A stretch of DNA of 64,000 nucleotides, taken from Calliopsis andreniformis. Its lineage: Eukaryota; Arthropoda; Insecta; Hymenoptera; Andrenidae. This document shows positions 22,601 through 35,300 of the stretch, piece after piece. Both the position numbers and the translations under genes were made by a program. The stretch spans positions 16,718,961-16,782,960 of the forward strand of contig NC_135071.1 of NCBI RefSeq assembly GCF_051401765.1. Direction: 5' to 3'. The notes beneath the pieces are model-generated. The model worked only from the letters and a program-made list of their open reading frames with translations, was not told where the DNA came from and did no database searches. Position 1 is the stretch's first letter. Each line of letters opens with the position of its first letter.

Positions 22601-25600
22601 TTTTCGGGGATGCCGTTTGCAGGAAAATAAAATCTGAACCTTCCACTTTGATTTAAAGAAAAGATCAAGGCGCTACGATTTTTTTTCGCAAAGTTACAGA
22701 ACTCTAAAGTAACCCTTGCACTTTTACAGCAGAAGGGATAGTGCAGATATATGGCAAAAATGCAAGGGTTACTTTGAAGTGCTGTAACTTTGTGAAAAAA
22801 AATCGTAGCGACCTGTTCTTTTTTTCAAATCAAAGTGGAAGGTCCCAGCTATATGCTACTGTAAACGAAATTTCCGGAAAAAATTTTAGCGGGTCCCTGT
22901 AATTTGTCAAACTTTGCAATTTGTCGTATTGAAAATTGCTAACTTTGACGGGATGCACAAACTTGGGAAAATTTTTTTCGGAGATGCCATTTCCAGGAGC
23001 ATAAAACTCGAAGCTTCCCCTTTAGTTTAAAAAAAGAATCAAGTCGTTGCGATTTTTTTTCGCAAAGTTATAGCACTTCAAAGTAACCCTTGCATTTTGG
23101 CAGCACATCGGGTAGGGCCAACATATGACAAAATGCAGGGGTTACTTTGAAGTGCTGTAACTTTGCGAAAAAAAATCGTAGCGACTTGATCTTTTTTTTA
23201 AATTAAAGGGGAAGGTTCAAATTTTATTCTCCTATAAACGGCATTCTCGAAAAAAATTATGGAAAGTTCGTGCACTTCGTCAAATTTTAGAATTTTCAAT
23301 AGAACAAACACGCTCTAAGTTTTAAGGAGTTACAGTAGCAAAGGTGTACCAAAACTGAAATTGATGCATCGTAGCTCACAGTCAAGACCACAAGCTGTAA
23401 TTTAAAAAAAAGATCATGATCCTATGATGATTTTTCGCGGAGTTATCGCCACTGAAAGTTGGCCAATTTTTGCCCGAAATTTTTCTATGCCATAATTTTT
23501 CTTACCAGTGTATAATACACTGTGTAGTATTATAATTCGCTGCCTGTAATGGTAATTATTATATAATTATATGTTATTCTTACATATGTGGAAAAATGAT
23601 AAAAGAATTGTTACCTAAAATTGAGTGTTAATACGTATCCATTAAATCGATAGCAAATCGATAGTTGCACGCAACGACGCGCGAAATTTCAAATATTCAA
23701 ATAGGGAAAGATAAGATTGTAAAAGAAAGATCGTTTTTCGAATTTCAGTTAAATACTAAAAATGCAATAACCTCGTCTCGGTGCGTCCGATATAAAGCTC
23801 AAAGTAAAAGATACACGCAATTACTCCTGCACGAGTACGGATTTCCCCTGATATATTGCTGACGAGTGTACAAAGAAATCCATGTTTATTTAGGGTAGGA
23901 ACGTACGCGATCAAAAATGTCGATTGCTCACCGTAAGCTCCTTTCGATGTGGAACCGTCGTTCCCTTCAAACTATCGGATATCGGAGAAGGAATTCGAGA
24001 CGTCACGATAAAAGAATGGTAAGCAAAAGAATACATCTTTTTTCCAAGAAACTGCCATGCTCCGACAATACATACACCCAACTCTGCCATATAATTATCA
24101 TATAAGCACAGGCGCGCCTTAATAAATGCATGTTTTCGGCGCAAACGCAACCGTGAAGGGAGCAGAACTATTCCCCCTGCATTTGAATGCACAGGTTCGT
24201 GAAACCAGGCGACCGGGTGTCTCAATTCGATAACATTTGCGAGGTTCAAAGCGACAAAGCGTCCGTGACGATTACCAGCCGTTACGACGGATTAATTAAA
24301 GCCTTGCACTACAAGGTGGACGAGGTGGCTCTGATAGGGGAATCGTTGCTGGACATCGAGCTAGATGATAATGGGAATGCAGATGTCGAGGGTGTCGGGG
24401 TCGAGCCGCAAACGGTGGCGAAGAACGAGAACGAGACGGTGAGCGATGAGGGGAAACAAGCGACGCGAAATGGGGTGGAAAAAGCGCTGGCTACCCCTGC
24501 GGTCAGGCGGATCGCCATGGAGAACAATATTAACTTAAAGGATGTCATTCCCACCGGCAAAGACGGCAGAGTGCTTAAGGAGGATATATTGGACCACTTG
24601 GACAAAATTTCTGCTAGATCCGCGGAAAAGAGGGTCGAGGAAAAACCAACAGCTGGGAAGGCGGTGTCGATAAAAGGCTACAGCAAGCACATGTGGAAAA
24701 CGATGACGCAATCTCTGGTAAGTTGGATCCTCGACCACTTACGTGAAGGGGAAAGTTCTGAGAAAACACGTATCGTCCCTGTTTATCTCTCCATCAGGTG
24801 CAACCGGCGTGGAGAATACTGTATTTATTCATGAGAAGCTGGTCCCCAAAAGTAGTGTTTTTAAGCTCTATCTCTGATATGACAAACAGACATAGGTATC
24901 TACTCTATTATTTCAACTTTTGCATATCCCGTTCCTGAATTATTTTTACCGAAAGAACTATTCAAAATTCGACTTAACCAGTGACTGTATAATATAGTAG
25001 AGACTCTGGCAAGCAGCCCAGGAATTTTTCAGATCTTTTGAAAGCCTAGAAGATTAAAAAGATTAAGCTCGGTCAGACTGATCCAGTATGCTTACGAAAC
25101 GTTTATTGTAGAATGAAGTTAGCCTTCATAATTTAAATAGTGGAGTTTTGAAATTTTTTGAAAGACATTGATATATCCCAGGATAGAACGCCTCTGCATC
25201 GCGATATTAATAAACTGTTTGGTGGTTTGCAACACAGGCCGCCAATAAATTGCAGGATTAACAGACTGTCGCGTATCGTGTCGCACGTGGCCGCAGAATA
25301 AGCGACTGGTTAATCGTTACAAAACAATGGACCGTCGAGACACGACTTAGAATGTGAACACATTATTGTCACGTCACGTGAACTCATGTTACGTGTTATA
25401 GCAAATTTCTTTTATATTATAAGAAAATAAGTCTAAAACAAGGAACATACCTCGGTTCATACTATGGATTTGCTATAGTATGTACTGTGAGTTCACTTGT
25501 TTTAAGTTGGGTCTACACTACATATTATATAACAACATATTATAGCAAAATAGATCTAAAGCTGAGCCTACACTACATGTTATATAACAAAGTTATATAA

Positions 25601-28600
25601 CTTTTTAGAAAACAGAAAAAACCATAGGTATAATATTTGTCTCTTCTGTTTTCTTAAAAGTCATATAACTTTGTTATATAACATGTAGTATAGACCCAGC
25701 TTTAGACCCATCTTGCTATAATATGAAGCAGATTTGCTATAACATAAGTAAACTCACTTGACAGATACTATAGCAAATCCATAATGTAAACTGAACCTTT
25801 TCCCTTATTTTAAACCCATTTTCTTATAATACGAAACAAATTTGCTGCATGTAATACGTTACGTGAACTCATGTGACATCCTATAGCAAATCCATAATGT
25901 CAGCCGAGGTTTTTCCTTATTTTAAACCTATTTCCTTATAATATGAAACAAATATGCTACAGTACGTGGCGCGACAATAATATATTCGGACCCTTAATGA
26001 CGTGATGATATGGTTTTCGGTGACCAGACGACCCCATAAAGGGTGACTCAACTGTCGTGACGAGTGAGCGAATAGAAACTGGAAAAAGTTTTGTAATATG
26101 ATATCGCGTCGAAAGTTACACAGTGCGCTTCCTGGTGGAATTTCACGTGTGCTCGACGGTTGAAACGAACGGGAGTCACAACGACGAACCGATAATAGAA
26201 GTGCGTTGTCTAAAACTGACGTTGACACACGGGATTGATAGCGATCGATTCGACAGTCGAGCACTCCGACGAATTTCCTCGTCAGCGTTGACAGACCAGA
26301 TACGATTAAAACGTTTCAGAAAATTCCGCCACAGTTTTCGGCCGTTTCGTTCCTCGTTGCTTTCGGGGTCTATTCACACGTATCAGCTCCGTGTTAATGA
26401 TTTCGCTAACTATTCAGAAGCCTCGTAGTTCACGGTTCATTTCAGTCTCTATGGCTATTTTATATCGTATTTTTATGCGAGCGACACGAATGGATTTCTG
26501 ATGCGCTTCCGATTAAAATGATAGCGAATGTAGGTCGGCCTGTTTTTAATGGAATCCCTGAATTCTACGAAAATTAAAAACAACAAACACTGACGTATTT
26601 GTTAACGATTTGTTTAAATTTGTTTAAGCTTTATTAAGTTTTCTGAGAATTAAATGTAAAAGCTAAAAATGAGATGAAAGGAAAACGATACCTTTTTCAT
26701 CGACACTGGTAACACTGAATCACCACAAAACTAATACGCACGAACAAACTGTCTTAAACTTCACTGTACGAACACGTAGACACTACTGAAGGACGAGTAC
26801 CAAGCGTCTTGCTTAAGACTGAAGGAGCAATATTTTTTTTACGACGACATGAAGTGAAGTGGATATATTTAAATCCCTCTACGCGGTATGAGGTCCTACT
26901 GGTACACTTCAAACAGAGACCTGAGGGATCCTTCTGTAATATACCTATAATTCTAGGAAGGGACCCAATAAAAGTATACCCCAACAATTTTTTTTTCAAA
27001 CTCACACCTAAAGTAGGCGGAGTTATAATTTTGACCAACTAAATTTTCCCCACAACTCATAACGACTAAATATTATTCTAAAATAGAATGCCTCCATATA
27101 CAGGGACGAATTTTCCAATACATCATATATTTTCCCTCGTTAACCCTCGTGCACTGTACCAGTTAATTTATATCCCAATTTAATTGAAATCTTGAAGCGC
27201 GTTTCCAATGGAGATCTAATTTACATAAAATTCGCCAACTTTCAGCAGTAATACTCAAAGTATACATCCCCTCATGGAAATACATCTCACATTATTTTAT
27301 TAAATTGATCTCTCAATTCAATTATATCGTATTTGCATGGAGTATGTATGTAGCAGTTATTTGCACAGTACACAAGGGTTAATTATCTGCGCGGAACGAT
27401 TGAAACGCAAGCAGCAGAGGAATCTATACACAGAAACGTAAATCTTTACAGAGCATACCACATTTCGTGTACAGCGACGAGTGCACCGTCAATAAATTGA
27501 TGGATTATCGGAACGACGTGAAAGACTCTCTGAAAGAGCAAGGCGTCTCTTTGACTCTGATGCCTTTCTTCGTGAAAGCGGCTTCGAGGGCGTTGGAAGA
27601 AATGCCACAATTGAACGCGTGGCTCGACGAGGAAAATCAAACGATACGGGTTATGGAGAGCCATAACATTGGTATCGCTATGGATACCCCTGAGGGTTTG
27701 GTCGTACCGAATATTAAAAACGTGCAAAAATTGAGCATACTGGAGATTGCGAAAGAATTAAACAGACTTCAGGAACTTGGGAAGCGAGCAGCGATACCGC
27801 TGAGCGATTTAACAGATACGACGTTCTCGTTGTCGAACATCGGTGTCGTAAGTTTGATCATTTTTAATAAAAGTATATCCATACCTATCTCTAACTGTGC
27901 TCCATTTTACTAACACCGATTCGACCGCAGCGCGCGGTTGACTTTTTTGGGTGGTTAATTGGTTATTGACTTCGATGGAAAACTGGATCTAAAAACGAAC
28001 GGGGATAGAATTACTACTATAAAAACAAAATTATTACAATTTTAGTATGGGAATTTTAAAGATACAAACCGAAATTTGAGAAAGGAGCTTCATACTGTTC
28101 GAATGATTTATCGAAATTTCCATTAAGCTACTTTAAATTTATAATTTTTTGCAAAGGTGCCCCAAATTCGCCATTTTTGTTCTGTTTCTTCAAATAATTC
28201 ATAAATAATTTCAAATTTTCAAATTTCGAATTTCAAATTTTCAAATTTTCAAATTTTTAAATTTTCAAATTTCGAATTTCAAATCTTCAAATGTTCAAAT
28301 CTTCAAATCTTGAGATCTTAAAATAATAATTTTAATCATTCAAATCATTCTTCTTACCAATATTTTTGCATGAGATTCAAAAAATACAATTATTAAGTTA
28401 TTCCATTTTATGGTTATGATACCAAAAAGCCTAATAAAGTTTTTAATTGTGCAATTTCTATTTTGATATAAACTGAGAAATAAAAACCGACATTATTTAT
28501 GGAATAACCTAACACAACCGAGCACCTTATAAGCAATCAATAATTTCAACTCACCAAATTTAATTTCGAAATTTCTTCGAACTGACTCCAATTCAATGAA

Positions 28601-28955
28601 AATGGTCGTCGCTCAACCCCTTGCTCGCGCGATCGATTTAATCGATTGCCACGACCTTGATCGATACTTTGGGCGCGTAATATCGATCTGTTTAAATCTT
28701 TTTAACCATTGTTCGTAGGTCGGTGGTACGTACACTAAACCGGTAATTTTACCTCCCCAAATCGTGATCGGTGCATTTGGGAAAGTGCAAAAGGTGCCGC
28801 GATTCGATGACAAGGGAAACGTAATCGCCGCGAGTGTGATATCGATCAGCTGGGCCGCTGATCATCGAGTGGTTGACGGTGTTACCATGGCGAAATATTC
28901 GAATTTTTGGAAACACTACGTCGAGAACCCCACGTACTTGTTAATAGGAGCATGA
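19604..28955 (+). CDS. DBT: Branched-chain 2-oxo acid dehydrogenase E2 (lipoamide acyltransferase)
   Basis: Core of the mitochondrial complex that degrades leucine, isoleucine and valine. It transfers branched acyl groups from lipoyl-lysine to CoA. Read exons: 19,604-19,651, 23,894-24,018, 24,195-24,717, 27,452-27,847 and 28,719-28,955, all GT-AG with matching phases, about 442 residues. The second exon gives [18 protein letters not shown], split in its last codon. The third gives the lipoylated lysine in EVQSDKASV and the E3-binding domain ([25 protein letters not shown]). The last two give the acyltransferase domain with [17 protein letters not shown] and the catalytic motif ADHRVVDG. The first exon, [16 protein letters not shown], is less certain. 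It was chosen because it is Arg-rich without acids, like a mitochondrial targeting peptide, and ends in phase 0 at GTAAGC, which fits the next exon. Introns 1 and 3 contain foldback elements. Confidence 0.9.
19945..20378. mobile_element. Foldback element in the first DBT intron, right arm interrupted
   Basis: The arm at about 19,945-20,030 (CAAGGGCAGTGCTGCC, CTACAGTGCAGCGAATTTTAA) is inverted at about 20,104-20,193 (GAAAATTCGCTACGCTGTAG, CAGCACTGCTCAAGGG). The outermost part, CCACCTACCCTCTCAAG near 19,935, finds its partner only at 20,355-20,378 (CTCAAGAGGGTAGGTGGTG). About 160 bases therefore appear to be inserted in the right arm. No reading frame. Confidence 0.65.
22347..23510. mobile_element. 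1.16-kb foldback element with internal double hairpin
   Basis: Terminal arms of about 115 bp (22,347-22,462 and 23,393-23,510) are inverted copies. Shared words include CTATGCC, AATTTTTGC, GAGTTATC and AAATTTAAAAAAAAGATCAT-like runs. The ends are flanked by TA. Inside lie two further palindromes that are diverged copies of each other: 22,637-22,844 and 23,011-23,217. Each has arms of about 85 bases containing TCGCAAAGTTA and AAGTAACCCTTGCA. No coding capacity. A TA target and such ends would suit a Tc1/mariner-mobilised element, but this is inference. Confidence 0.8.
25371..25972. mobile_element. Nested palindrome in the third DBT intron
   Basis: The outer arms (about 25,374-25,555 and 25,707-25,877) share GTGAACTCATGT, ATGGATTTGCTATAGTAT and TTATAAGAAAA words in inverted order. 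A central hairpin at 25,557-25,705 has about 60-bp arms containing CTACATGTTATATAACAAAG and AAGCTG(A/G)G. A further partial direct copy of the outer arm follows at 25,878-25,972. The central module recurs at 53,485-53,563. Confidence 0.75.
28196..28318. repeat. Degenerate TTTTCAAA tract in the last DBT intron
   Basis: Runs of TTTTCAAATTTTCAAATTT with TTTCGAATTTC variants, the same family as the tracts at 8.7, 15.8 and 19.0 kb. Confidence 0.8.
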
Positions 28956-29053
28956 TTTCGTCTGAGCAGGTATTTCAATGATATTCCATTAAATCTACTT
29001 CTTTTTAATATTTTTTTTTTAATTTGGGAAAGCCTCCCAACAGTGTAACAGGC

Positions 29054-29059
29054 AATAAA
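29054..29059 (+). terminator. Candidate polyadenylation signal of DBT
   Basis: AATAAA lies about 100 bases downstream of the DBT stop codon and is the first canonical hexamer after it. Inferred from position only. Confidence 0.45.
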
Positions 29060-32000
29060 AGCCTAGCTTATTTTATACGTAAATATTAATTTATTTATTG
29101 CTGCACAACCAACTAGGACTTTTCGATAAAGGTAAAATATTTTCTCTCTAACATATTCAAAGTGTTACAACTGTATGGTAGTTATACGGTGATCAGTTGA
29201 ACAACTGTGAGCATTTTTGTACATTATAATCTGTTACACATTGTCTTACAAATAATCTGAATGGAAGATATACCAAAAAATACATGTTAAGGTAGTGGTT
29301 GTACTGATTTGTGCAATGATATATTCTGTTATGGAATTATAGATTAACATTATAAAAAGCTATGGAGAGAGAGAGTATCAATAAGAAACTCACACGTGAA
29401 ACAGAAATGTTTCTAACAAGTACAACCACTTATACATTTATGTATTTGTAATTTAGATAGATATAAACAGTTCAATGCATCGCATTTTCAATCACGCATT
29501 TTCTGTACAGTCATTCCATTTCCTTAAATGCCACTTAAATATTTACTCAAAAAGTAGTCAGTCTGTTTAGTAGTTAGAGTAGTAGAAAAGATTGCATATG
29601 TGTGCTTATGGTCCAAACTTTTGCCCTTCCAAAGATTCTAATGCAGATATGATAACAATAACTTAGAATACTATTTAAAGGAAGATATCTGAACCCATTA
29701 AAAGGTATAACACACATACAAAATTTAATTTGTACATTAGTAATCGATAAATGCATACAAAAATTTCTTTAAACCTAAATGCATACATAAATATACCATT
29801 CTTTCTTTATCATAGTAAAACTCATAAAAATGAGAAGAGAATACATGAAATGTTAATACAGGTCTAATCAAGTGAAAATCACCCTCAATCATACTTCCTA
29901 TTTTGCAATATGACTAGGTATATAGATTATTATTGGTAATGTAGTTAGTTTAAGAATTTAAATATAAAGCTGTCTTTAGATATAATAGAATTGCATATAC
30001 TTGCAAGAATGGTGAAAATAACATCATGCTTTTTATAATATCAAGCTTTTTTTTATCATATCCTAAATTAGAAGTACTCGAATCGTGTAACTCACTAAGA
30101 ATATTTTATAATTGAGTATATAGTCATCAAAAATTATTTTCGCGCAATACATAAGTAAAAGTGAGGATCAAAAATAATAATTTTTTTTTTCAATTTGTTC
30201 CGAAAATATATTAAACTGTAAAATTTAGATATTATTTTATAGAAAGAACTCTTATTTACTGAATATGTTTTCACTTGAAATATCATACATACTTGAAGGA
30301 AATCTTTCCGAAAATATACGTTTTTCTGTTACACTTTTCAATTCTGAAAGATCCAAGCTTCAACATAGTTTCAACTAATATATTGAAGCCCAGATAGTTA
30401 TAAAATAGAATAGTTTATATACATATTTGAAATCATGCTCGACACACGCATTCACGTATATACTATTTCCATTGATAGCTACCACGTTGTAACTGTAATC
30501 TTAAGTTTAACTCAACGGTCACTGAAATTAAGCAGAGAAATCTATACTTAAATCAATATCTGGAAACAACTCGAGTCTACCTAGGAAAACATCCTAAACG
30601 ATATAAAAAACGTAATAAATGGAAACATTATTTAAATACATCTTTAGAAATGCATAAAATATATGTCCTACATATTCTTACAATTAGAAAGTGTAAAAAA
30701 AACTGTAACTGAAGTTGTAAAAAACAAAGGATATTTAGATAGAGAGAATGTGCAATGTGATTGTTCTGTATGCGAGGTAAAGTGATGTGTGATACTGTTA
30801 TCTGGTTGTAAAAGTTCTGGGGTACAAATAGTGTGTACTGATTATAACTTATATCTCAATGCGAACTGTTCACTTGTGCTAGACATCATCATACAACCTT
30901 TCTAAACATTTATCTCACAGCTCTACTCCATTTAAATGAATAACTTTCATTTCCCGATATAGCTCCACTAACATAGAAAAGTAGTGTTTTTTATCTTACT
31001 GTTTGGCAATAACATGCCATACTAACAACTGTTATTAAAAACAGTTTCTACAAGGTACATACATTTGCTCCTTTAATATAGAGAGAATCAAATATTATAA
31101 CTCACAACCGCAACAATAAAGATTTCACTGTGTCAAAGACCTAACACATGAATTTATGAGTAAAAAAAAGATTACTAAAATATATTTTAGTCTTTCATAA
31201 AATAAACGTATCACGAATCAATGGCAAGCAAAAACATATAAAATTGTCTTAAATAAAATGCTCAGTAGAAGATTACACTTCCTACAAGTCAAATGTTGAA
31301 CAAAAAACACACATAAAAATAAAAAAAAATCTGAAGTTATAATCAACCATACCTTTTAAGACCAATAATGATGAACTGATTATAAATATTACGAATAAAA
31401 TTACGGCACGTAGAAGAGTATCTCTTTCTTTTACTACTGTAACAAGATTCTCACAGAAATATTTTCAAGATCAAAATGTGCCATTTATACAATAGATCAT
31501 TAATAACGAAAATATTAAATCTAACAGTGGAACTTCTTGTGCGTCCAAGATCTATACGTTAAAATAGCTTTATAGAAAAAGCATTTCTAAGCATATAAAA
31601 ATATTAGAAAACAAAAAAAAATGTCTGTAAGAATCTCATCCACATATTAGAGATAATTTTTGTATATAATATATATGCATAATATATATATATATATTCA
31701 TTTTTATATATTCATTTTTTATGTATACGATTAATAAATAGCATTTTGTTTCTGGCACATTGTCAGCCCCCTATGAAGAGAGCAAGTGAGTTGACAAATA
31801 CAATTAACACCATAAAACAAATTCGAGAAAAAAAAAAAACTATCGCTCCTAATTGTTCACTAAATAGTTACTAGTTTATGTTACTTACATGGGCAAACAA
31901 TATGAGTGAGCTGTGAATTGGCCCGTGAAGAAACTCGTCTTAAAAATAATTCTCTTGTATATCACATTTCAAACTTCTTTTTCTTCCGCAATTGTGCAAG

Positions 32001-32395
32001 GGAACACATTCCTAATCTACAGTACAACCTAACAATTGTTTACTGATTCTTTTCACTCGGAGACATCACGTTTATATGCCGTGACCACTGGAAGCCAGAA
32101 ATCTTTTGTTTTTCTCAAATAAGTGTCCCCACTACCACCTTTGGTAACGCTGCTTCAGTCGCATAAATCAGTCACTCGATAATATCATAAAGAGTACGCT
32201 CGAGTATCGCAAAAACAAGCGTTCAAAGAAAAACAAAATAAACTGCTCACATCCTCGAACGTGTTCGTCCATGTCCGTCAATGTAGATTTAAAAAAAAAA
32301 AAAAAAAGAAAAAAGAAATTTACATAAAAAGTAATCAGTCTGAATACCTCAAAATGATCGTAAGTTACAAAAAAACTGTTTCCATTAACCTGATG
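29060..32395. other. Intergenic and probable 3' UTR sequence between convergent DBT and Lap1
   Basis: 3.3 kb of AT-rich DNA without a supported exon, between two genes that end towards each other. Much of it could be a long 3' UTR of Lap1 on the - strand. Homopolymer runs (A at about 32,287) and a TA tract near 31,676-31,700 are present. No RNA gene was recognised. Confidence 0.55.
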
Positions 32396-35300
32396 TCATT
32401 GGTGGCGACTTATCATCATGGATACCACTGCACCGGTGGCTCGAAGAACAGCCACAGCATTATTATGATCAAACTTGGTGAAGTCTATACCATCCACTTC
32501 CAAAATTTTATCCCCTGGTCGAAGCGTACCCTGAGCAGGACCATCTGGATTGACTTTTGTCACAATGATCCCCTAAAACGACGAAGTTCTATTAATGTCA
32601 CAAAAACCACTGTCCTTCTAACGATCTAAGAAATCTAAGGACTAAGAACTTACAGTCTCCGCGCCAGCAACTCCACCAGCTATACTAAACCCAAGGCCTG
32701 GATTTTTTTTAACTTGAACAGGCAACTGTAATACGATAATTGACAGTTAATCATTATAAAAATATTCTCACAAAATCTATAAAATTGTATAACAAACGAA
32801 ACGTACTACGTTAGCATTTTTATGTGGACCAAACATCCACTTAAACCTCGGTTTTCTTTCTGGGTTCAATGACTCATTCGTTCCACTAACTTTGTACTTG
32901 TCAGTAATAGAATTATTCATCTCGTTCGTGTATTTGTTGTTAATGGAGACTGGCGTGCTTCGACCAGAGTTCGCTTCATTCTTTATATTCACAAGGCTAT
33001 TCATATTCATGGCCGTTTCATTGGGGATACTCTTCGAAATCGCCTCTTGGCCCTCCATGCTCAAATTCGTAGCCAAATTCGCATTCATCGTATTTAATGA
33101 TGTTAAACTATCGAACGAAGTGTTGTTGTTCGACATGGATCCGTTCATTGACTTCTTCGATCGATCTGGAAGTTTAGACTGCATAGAGAGTGGACTTCGA
33201 TACTTCTTCCCAGTCACCGGAGACGTTGGTATGCACGAGGTGTTCAACATTTTTAGACTATCGTAATCTTCAACAGAGGAGCTTGCATACTTATTCGATA
33301 GATCGCTATTTGAAGTGGAATTCATAGTCTCTAAATGCTTCGATTTCAGAATTGGAATTCTACTTGGTTTCAAAGATCGATCGCCGTCGAAAGACTGCTC
33401 CGCATCGCTTGGTTCTGTCAACGCATTGCTTTGATCAGGAGTATTCGAGAAGCATGCTTTTCCATTATTAACAGAGACATTTGCGTCTGCGTTAACTGGT
33501 AGAAGCTTTTCGTTGCACAAGCGCACGTACTCTTCAGCTTTGAACGATTCTTCAGTCTCATCGTAATTTTGCATTTGCATCTCCTGATTGGTTTTGAAAT
33601 TTAATGTGTTATTAGGCGGTGGAGGAGACATTGTTGGAGAGTCCAATTGACCTGCTGAAATAACAAATAACATGGTTATAACTTTCTATGTATCATCTTA
33701 AAAATAAGGAAAAGAAACGATGACATACATTGATTTAATTGTTGAAATAGTGCTGCTTTCTTCGAGAAAGCCGCAGCAATATGATATGGAGGCGGAACAG
33801 GTGGAACTTCGTTCACTTTCGGCGGCTGAATGTGCAGCGGATCGGCATTATTGTTACCCACAGCAAACTTCTCCGATTCCACAATTTTTGCTGTGTTCGC
33901 CTTTGAGTATTCATCTGGTTTCCAAGTAGAATTCACGTAATCTGCTACTGTTGGGGTCTTAGAGAGATACTCGGATGTGGGATTACGAATATATTTTGCT
34001 TCCCGGATATCTGGACTTTTCTCCTTCGCGAGTACTGTCTTATTTGCTTCGTCAGAGGATTCTTCTGACACGGATTGCTCCGTTCCAATGTCCGTAGGAC
34101 TACCATTCTTATAAACTTTTGATGTATGGCGTTCAGTAGGTGAAATCGAAGAATGTGAGTCCTACGAAAAAAGCTCTCCATTATTCTCAACATTTAAGTT
34201 TCATTAACGACGAGCTTAATCTGTGTATCTGCTCTATTAAATGTTATTTGGATGCAATTTCGCGTGTACTCTTTTATATCTCTAAAATGTTCAATTAATA
34301 CTACTTTATTTCTTATAGTATATTTTATTTTTTGATGTTAGTACTGTCAGAGGTTACTCTGGAATTTAATGAATTGCCTTTCCTGTCTCATAATTCTCTG
34401 ATTAATACCTGATTAAATAAAGTTTGTGAAAAACAGGTCCCAGTTTTTGAGGCAACGTCCAAAGTAGTAGTAGCTTTTGCAATAATAGCTTCTTTGATCA
34501 TAGTCTCCTGTTCTAAATGCATCTGCAAGTTTCAATCGGCAATCTTCCTGTATTCTTGATTCTCAAATAATGCACAATATACATACAAGAAAAATAAAAA
34601 ATAAAGTATTGGACACCCGAAAGTTTTTTGCTTTTTATTCAGAATTTTGTTTACCATTGTTTTACTGTTCAATCATACGAATGTAGCGATCGCAAAATAG
34701 TAAATATCAAAGGTAATTGGCCCTAGACAATACTTACTCTTTGATCATGTGCCGATTGATGTTGTAAATTGCGGGCATGCCTAGCAAGGTTGCGCAGCTC
34801 TTTAGGGTAAGGAGTTGGTGCTCGATGAAGTTGTCTAGGGATTTCAGATTCTACCTCAGCAGCAAAACATATTCTTTTCCCAGTACCAACGATGGAACTC
34901 GAAATCAGTCCTACAACCGGTGCTATCTCTGTATGCAACAGACATCAAATTATAACTATACATCTATCCTTATTGAAAAATCTATTTGATATCATCAAAA
35001 ATAGCGATACACTATAAAGAATATCCTTTTTTTTCCATTTCGTACTTTACCATTTCATTCCTCATCTTCTTCTTCATCCACTAGCAGCATTAATGTATTA
35101 TACACATAGTTATTGAATACGATTCGGTATGGGACATAATATACCATAACATATATTATATTATTTAAAAAGAAAATAGAAATGCTTACGTTCGAGTTCC
35201 TGCCGTGGTTTCTGCGGGAGCATAAAACAGCTTAACACCATCATATCTTCTTCACAATTGAATTCCTGTTGCAGTGGCACTAATGGTTGACTTTGATTGT

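Noticed and set aside
23917..24105. An open frame from an ATG, Arg-rich like a mitochondrial targeting peptide, just before the DBT lipoyl exon
   Set aside because: The same DNA read in another frame gives [18 protein letters not shown], which joins in phase to the next exon. The targeting-like frame is an artefact, and an apparently missing lipoyl exon turned out to be present.
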